From contig JBOHNM010000137.1 of the NCBI GenBank assembly GCA_050730675.1, forward strand, positions 1 to 11,290: 11,290 nt of DNA. The letters run 5' to 3'. Numbering within the stretch: position 1 is the first letter of the stretch; every line of letters begins with the position of its first letter. Source of the DNA: JBOHNM01 sp050730675. Lineage in GTDB: Bacteria; Planctomycetota; Phycisphaerae; Phycisphaerales; UBA1924. Shown here piece after piece: positions 8,539 to 11,290 of this stretch. Both the position numbers and the translations under genes were made by a program. The notes under the pieces are model-generated. The model was not told where the DNA came from. It was given only the letters and a program-made list of their open reading frames with translations, and ran no database searches.

Positions 8539-9534
8539 TCACACGACGGTGGCGACCAGAAGCGTCAACCCGTCGCCAGCGATAATGCGGGTGGAGGATG
8601 CGATGGCCGCGGGAACGAGTACGGTCGTGCCGACCGCCAAAGGCAACGCTCCGGCCGGTGATTGCAAATCAGCATGTCCCGCGACGACCATTAGTGCCAC
8701 ACAACGATCATTGTCGAGGTGAGCCACCTGCCCGAGCTTGGGGCGCAACTCATCAAGCGTGAAGTACTCGCTATCGACATGCCGCATGGACGTCTTTTCA
8801 GGCGAGAGACGAGTCGCGATCGGAGCTTCGTTCCAGTCGATGCACTCCAGACTCTGCTCAATGTGGAGCTGACGGCCGGTGCGTCCCCAGTCAAAGACTC
8901 GGAAGGTCGTGTCGCTGGGCGTCTGCACCTCGGCGACGAGCACGCCGGCGCCCAGCGCATGAACGGTGCCCGAGGGGAGGTTGTGGCACTCGCCGGGGAC
9001 GGCGTCGAGAGCGATCATGTCGTTGACGACGGTGTTGTCACGGATGTGTGCAGCGAACGACTCGCGCGTCACACCGGGCTTGACGCCCTTGTAGATCTTC
9101 GCGCCGTGCTCGGCCGCGAGGATGTACCAGCACTCGGTCTTGAGGTGGGCGTCCTTGTTGGCCGCGGCGTACGCGGGGGACGGATGCACCTGCACCGAGA
9201 GGTCCTCGCGGGCGTCGAGGTACTTGACGAGCATCGGGAAGTTCGTGCCAACTGGCGTCTTGGCGTCGGCTACGCCGAGCAGCCCGCGCCCCCATGCGGC
9301 TCGCGCATCGGCGAGCGTCTTGCCCGCAAGAGGTCCATTGGCGATGAGCGTGCGGGCAGCGCCGCCGCCAGCGCCGCTGCTGCTGGTGGCGGCCATGTCG
9401 GCCAGTTCCCAGCTCTCGCCGACCTTCGCCCCGTGCTTGACGGCCTTGCCGAAGCGGGCGAGACGGTCGCCGCCCCAGACTTTGTCCATGAGCAGCGGGG
9501 TGAGAAGCAGGGGATAGGGATCGCCGTGCGGCAT
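8539..9534 (-). CDS. manA: Class I mannose-6-phosphate isomerase
   Basis: The 331-residue product interconverts fructose-6-phosphate and mannose-6-phosphate in the cytoplasm, supplying mannose units for glycans. Its length and motifs match the short Bacillus-type ManA rather than the longer enteric form. The start PLLMDKVWGGDRL is typical. The zinc ligands are visible: Q115 and H117 (VQVHPSPAY), E134 (KTECWYIL) and H192 (PSGTVHALG). The catalytic Arg is probably R212, in TPSDTTFRVFDWGR. A short Ser/Gly/Ala-rich insert lies at about 49-61, after SWELADM. The reading frame stays open upstream through the AIM24 gene, but only the part from ATG 9534 has ManA similarity. The AIM24 stop is 32 bases upstream, so the two are probably co-transcribed. 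Confidence 0.94.
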   Translation of the reverse strand: MPHGDPYPLLLTPLLMDKVWGGDRLARFGKAVKHGAKVGESWELADMAATSSSGAGGGAARTLIANGPLAGKTLADARAAWGRGLLGVADAKTPVGTNFPMLVKYLDAREDLSVQVHPSPAYAAANKDAHLKTECWYILAAEHGAKIYKGVKPGVTRESFAAHIRDNTVVNDMIALDAVPGECHNLPSGTVHALGAGVLVAEVQTPSDTTFRVFDWGRTGRQLHIEQSLECIDWNEAPIATRLSPEKTSMRHVDSEYFTLDELRPKLGQVAHLDNDRCVALMVVAGHADLQSPAGALPLAVGTTVLVPAAIASSTRIIAGDGLTLLVATVV

Positions 9535-9566
9535 GGGCCGAGCGTAGCGCCGCGTGCGATTGGCCG

Positions 9567-10259
9567 TCAGTCGCTCTTCTGTCCCAAGTGCTCTTCGTAG
9601 GGCTGCACCACCACGAACCCGTCGCCCTGGAAATGCATCTGGAAGCTCTCGCCGCTCCCGCGGCCGAGGAACGTGCGCAGGCTGATATCGGTCTTGAACT
9701 CGGGCGAGAGGCCGCCGGACCAGGCGACGGTCGCCTGGGGGTCGGTGAAGACGGGCTGCCCGGGAGAGACGCGCAGCACCAGCGGCGCGCCGTGGGTGCC
9801 GAAAGCGACCGAGCCGGAACCGGAGACCTTGACGTTGAAGAGCCCACCGCTGGCCATCGCGGCCATCTTCCGCATCATCGTGATGTCCTTGGTCAGCGTG
9901 GGCTCGAGCGCGAGCAGGTCGTTGCCGTTGACGAAAACGGTCTCGTTGTTCAGGCGCAGGACCGTGACCTTCTTGCCGCCATCGGCGAGGTAGAGCTTGC
10001 CGCGGCCCTCGGCTTTGGAGAGCGATGCGCCCTCGCCCGTGAGTGACTTCTTGAGGAAGTTGCCGATGCCCTGGTCGAGCATCCCTTCGCGCGTGAACTT
10101 GATCTGGCCGTTGTAGGCGATCATCGTGCCGACTTTCATCCAGATCATGCCGTTGAGATTGCACTCCAGCACGCGGTCGGACTCGAGCTCGAACAGGCCG
10201 GAGTTGGTGGCGTCTTCGGCGTGGTCGGCGAGGAACTGCGAGAGCGACTGGGCGGACAT
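9567..10259 (-). CDS. AIM24-family protein (formerly DUF124)
   Basis: The 230-residue product fits the AIM24 family, a beta-rich fold found in bacteria and in a yeast mitochondrial inner-membrane protein. Its biochemical role in bacteria is not established. Visible family-like features are LECNLNGMIWMKVGTMIAYN (31-50), repeated Gly-rich beta segments (GRGKLYLADGG, VKVSGSGSVAFG), and the ending GSGESFQMHFQGDGFVVVQP (201-220). I see no signal peptide or transmembrane helix, so it is probably cytoplasmic or peripherally bound. The ATG at 10259 is chosen because it has a strong ribosome binding site 5 bases upstream; the frame extends further upstream without support. It sits between ychF and the mannose-6-phosphate isomerase gene in the same direction. 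Confidence 0.87.
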   Translation of the reverse strand: MSAQSLSQFLADHAEDATNSGLFELESDRVLECNLNGMIWMKVGTMIAYNGQIKFTREGMLDQGIGNFLKKSLTGEGASLSKAEGRGKLYLADGGKKVTVLRLNNETVFVNGNDLLALEPTLTKDITMMRKMAAMASGGLFNVKVSGSGSVAFGTHGAPLVLRVSPGQPVFTDPQATVAWSGGLSPEFKTDISLRTFLGRGSGESFQMHFQGDGFVVVQPYEEHLGQKSD

Positions 10260-10375
10260 GGGAGACCTCCAACAAGGTGGTAATCGTGCTTCACGAGCAC
10301 ACCGTCGGCATGCGAACGCCGGTGCGCAGTCTACACAATCACCGCGGGAGGTTGTTCGGAATATCAATCCGCGGC
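10260..10375. other. Gap between ychF and the AIM24-family gene
   Basis: This 116-base gap holds the AIM24 ribosome binding site at its left end. Two weak dyads are visible: GTGCT/AGCAC (10286-10290 and 10296-10300), and two copies of the palindrome CCGCGG (10342-10347 and 10369-10374) just after the ychF stop, which could pair. Neither is followed by a T tract in the direction of transcription, so I do not call a terminator. I see no confident promoter. Confidence 0.4.
10265..10270 (-). promoter_or_regulatory. Strong Shine-Dalgarno sequence of the AIM24-family gene
   Basis: On the minus strand GGAGGT lies 5 bases before the ATG whose first base is 10259. It is the strongest ribosome binding site in the window and decides between several in-frame starts. 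Confidence 0.75.
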
Positions 10376-11290
10376 TTACGTATTGAAGTGGAAGTGGCAG
10401 ATGTCCGCGTCGTGCATGAGGTAGTTCTTGCCTTCGCTGCGCATCTTGCCCGCGTCCTTGATCGCCTTCTCGCTGCCGAGCTTCTCAAGATCGGCGATGG
10501 AGTAGACGTCGGCGCGGATGAAGCCCTTCTCGAAATCGGTGTGGATGACGCCCGCCGCCTGCGGCGCGGTCGCGCCGACCGGGACCGTCCACGCGCGGAC
10601 TTCTTTTTCACCCGCGGTGTAGTAGGATTGCAGCCCCAGCAGCTTGTACGCCGAGCGGGCAAGCGCGGCGAGGGCCGGCTCCTTCATGCCGAGGCTGGCG
10701 AGCAACTCATCGCGGTCGGCGGCGGGGAGGTCGGCGAGTTCGGCCTCGATCTTGGCGCACACGGGCACGACCTGCATGCCCTCCTCGGCGGCTCGCTCGC
10801 GGACGCGCTGGGCGTGCTTGCCCTCACCGAGCACGTCGCTCTCGTCCACGTTGGCGACGTAGAGCACGGGCTTGCTGGAGAGCATGCCGAGTGATTTGGC
10901 GATCTTCTTCTCTTCCGGGTCGGTGAGGGCAGCGACGATGCCGCGGACCGGCTTGCCCTCAGCGAGCACAGGTTGGAGTTTCTTGAGCACCTCGAAGCGG
11001 GCGACCTCGTCCTTCTTGCCCGACTTGGCGGCCCGCTCGGCCTTGCTCAGCGAGCCTTCGATCGACTGCAGGTCGGCGAGCATCAACTCGGTCTCGATCG
11101 TGTCGATGTCGCGGATGGGATCGACCGAGCCCTCGACGTGGGTGATTTCCTCGCCGCCTGCGTTCTCGAAGCAGCGGACGACGTGGAGGATGGCGTCCAC
11201 CTCGCGGATGTGCGACAGGAACTTATTGCCCAACCCTTCGCCCTTGCTCGCGCCGCGCACCAGGCCCGCAATATCCACGAATTCCAATTG
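10376..11290 (-). CDS. ychF: Ribosome-binding ATPase YchF (Obg family), 5' end outside the window
   Basis: There are 304 residues to the TAA stop at 10376-10378, and the frame stays open to the window edge. YchF is normally about 363 residues, so roughly 60-66 N-terminal residues are missing, including the P-loop. The visible part starts just before the G3 motif (EFVDIAGLVRGASKGEGLG). It continues with HVVRCFEN, the family's altered G4 motif (YVANVDE, where classical GTPases have NKxD; this change underlies ATP preference), a helical insert, and the C-terminal TGS domain (TVPVGATAPQAAGVIHTDFEKGFIRA), ending in a short hydrophobic CHFHFNT. YchF binds ribosomes and is linked to translation and stress responses. 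The TTG at 11285-11287 is an internal codon, not a start. Confidence 0.97.
   Translation of the reverse strand, partial: QLEFVDIAGLVRGASKGEGLGNKFLSHIREVDAILHVVRCFENAGGEEITHVEGSVDPIRDIDTIETELMLADLQSIEGSLSKAERAAKSGKKDEVARFEVLKKLQPVLAEGKPVRGIVAALTDPEEKKIAKSLGMLSSKPVLYVANVDESDVLGEGKHAQRVRERAAEEGMQVVPVCAKIEAELADLPAADRDELLASLGMKEPALAALARSAYKLLGLQSYYTAGEKEVRAWTVPVGATAPQAAGVIHTDFEKGFIRADVYSIADLEKLGSEKAIKDAGKMRSEGKNYLMHDADICHFHFNT

Noticed and set aside
9535..10275. In-frame upstream extension of manA through the AIM24 gene, suggesting a fusion protein
   Set aside because: The extension is Arg/His-rich shadow sequence. AIM24 similarity is in another frame with its own ribosome binding site, and ManA similarity begins at ATG 9534.
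10286..10300. GTGCT/AGCAC dyad as an operator or terminator
   Set aside because: Only 5 bp of stem and no T tract; within chance expectation.
10342..10374. Two CCGCGG palindromes after the ychF stop as a terminator
   Set aside because: The loop would be 21 bases and no T tract follows on the minus strand. Short GC palindromes are expected by chance in DNA of this composition.

Overview
The window is chromosomal DNA of high GC content, densely coded and with short gaps. The mix of genes suggests a planctomycete, perhaps of the Phycisphaerae. That placement is inferred from the SecA paralogue, the secreted M60-type protein, the M24 peptidase-accB-accC cluster, the AIM24 protein and the general lack of Shine-Dalgarno sequences. 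No rRNA or marker gene confirms it. I see no tRNA or rRNA gene, CRISPR array, insertion sequence, prophage or attachment site.

The plus-strand block (1-8521) starts with the tail of a truncated gene, possibly the adaptor-like end of an M50/HlyD-type export protein. A shortened SecA-like ATPase follows 22 bases later. Next is a secreted protein with an M60/enhancin-type zinc-peptidase motif and an N-terminal region that recalls the animal TCAF/FAM115 proteins. A gap with two adjacent perfect inverted repeats leads to a tight cluster: an M24 Xaa-Pro-type peptidase, accB (biotin carboxyl carrier protein) and accC (biotin carboxylase). A FkbM-type methyltransferase follows 35 bases after accC. 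AccB and AccC carry out the first half-reaction of acetyl-CoA carboxylase, the entry to fatty acid synthesis. The carboxyltransferase genes accA and accD are not here.

The minus-strand block (11290 down to 8539) holds ychF (its 5' end is outside the window), an AIM24-family gene with a strong ribosome binding site, and a class I mannose-6-phosphate isomerase. This block converges on the plus block with only 17 bases between the two stop codons.

Most of the window is housekeeping. The parts that merit a second look are the truncated SecA paralogue and its upstream partner, the TCAF-like M60 protein, and the double inverted repeat at 4554-4595. No gap reaches 300 bases. I found no convincing wholly new multi-gene system.
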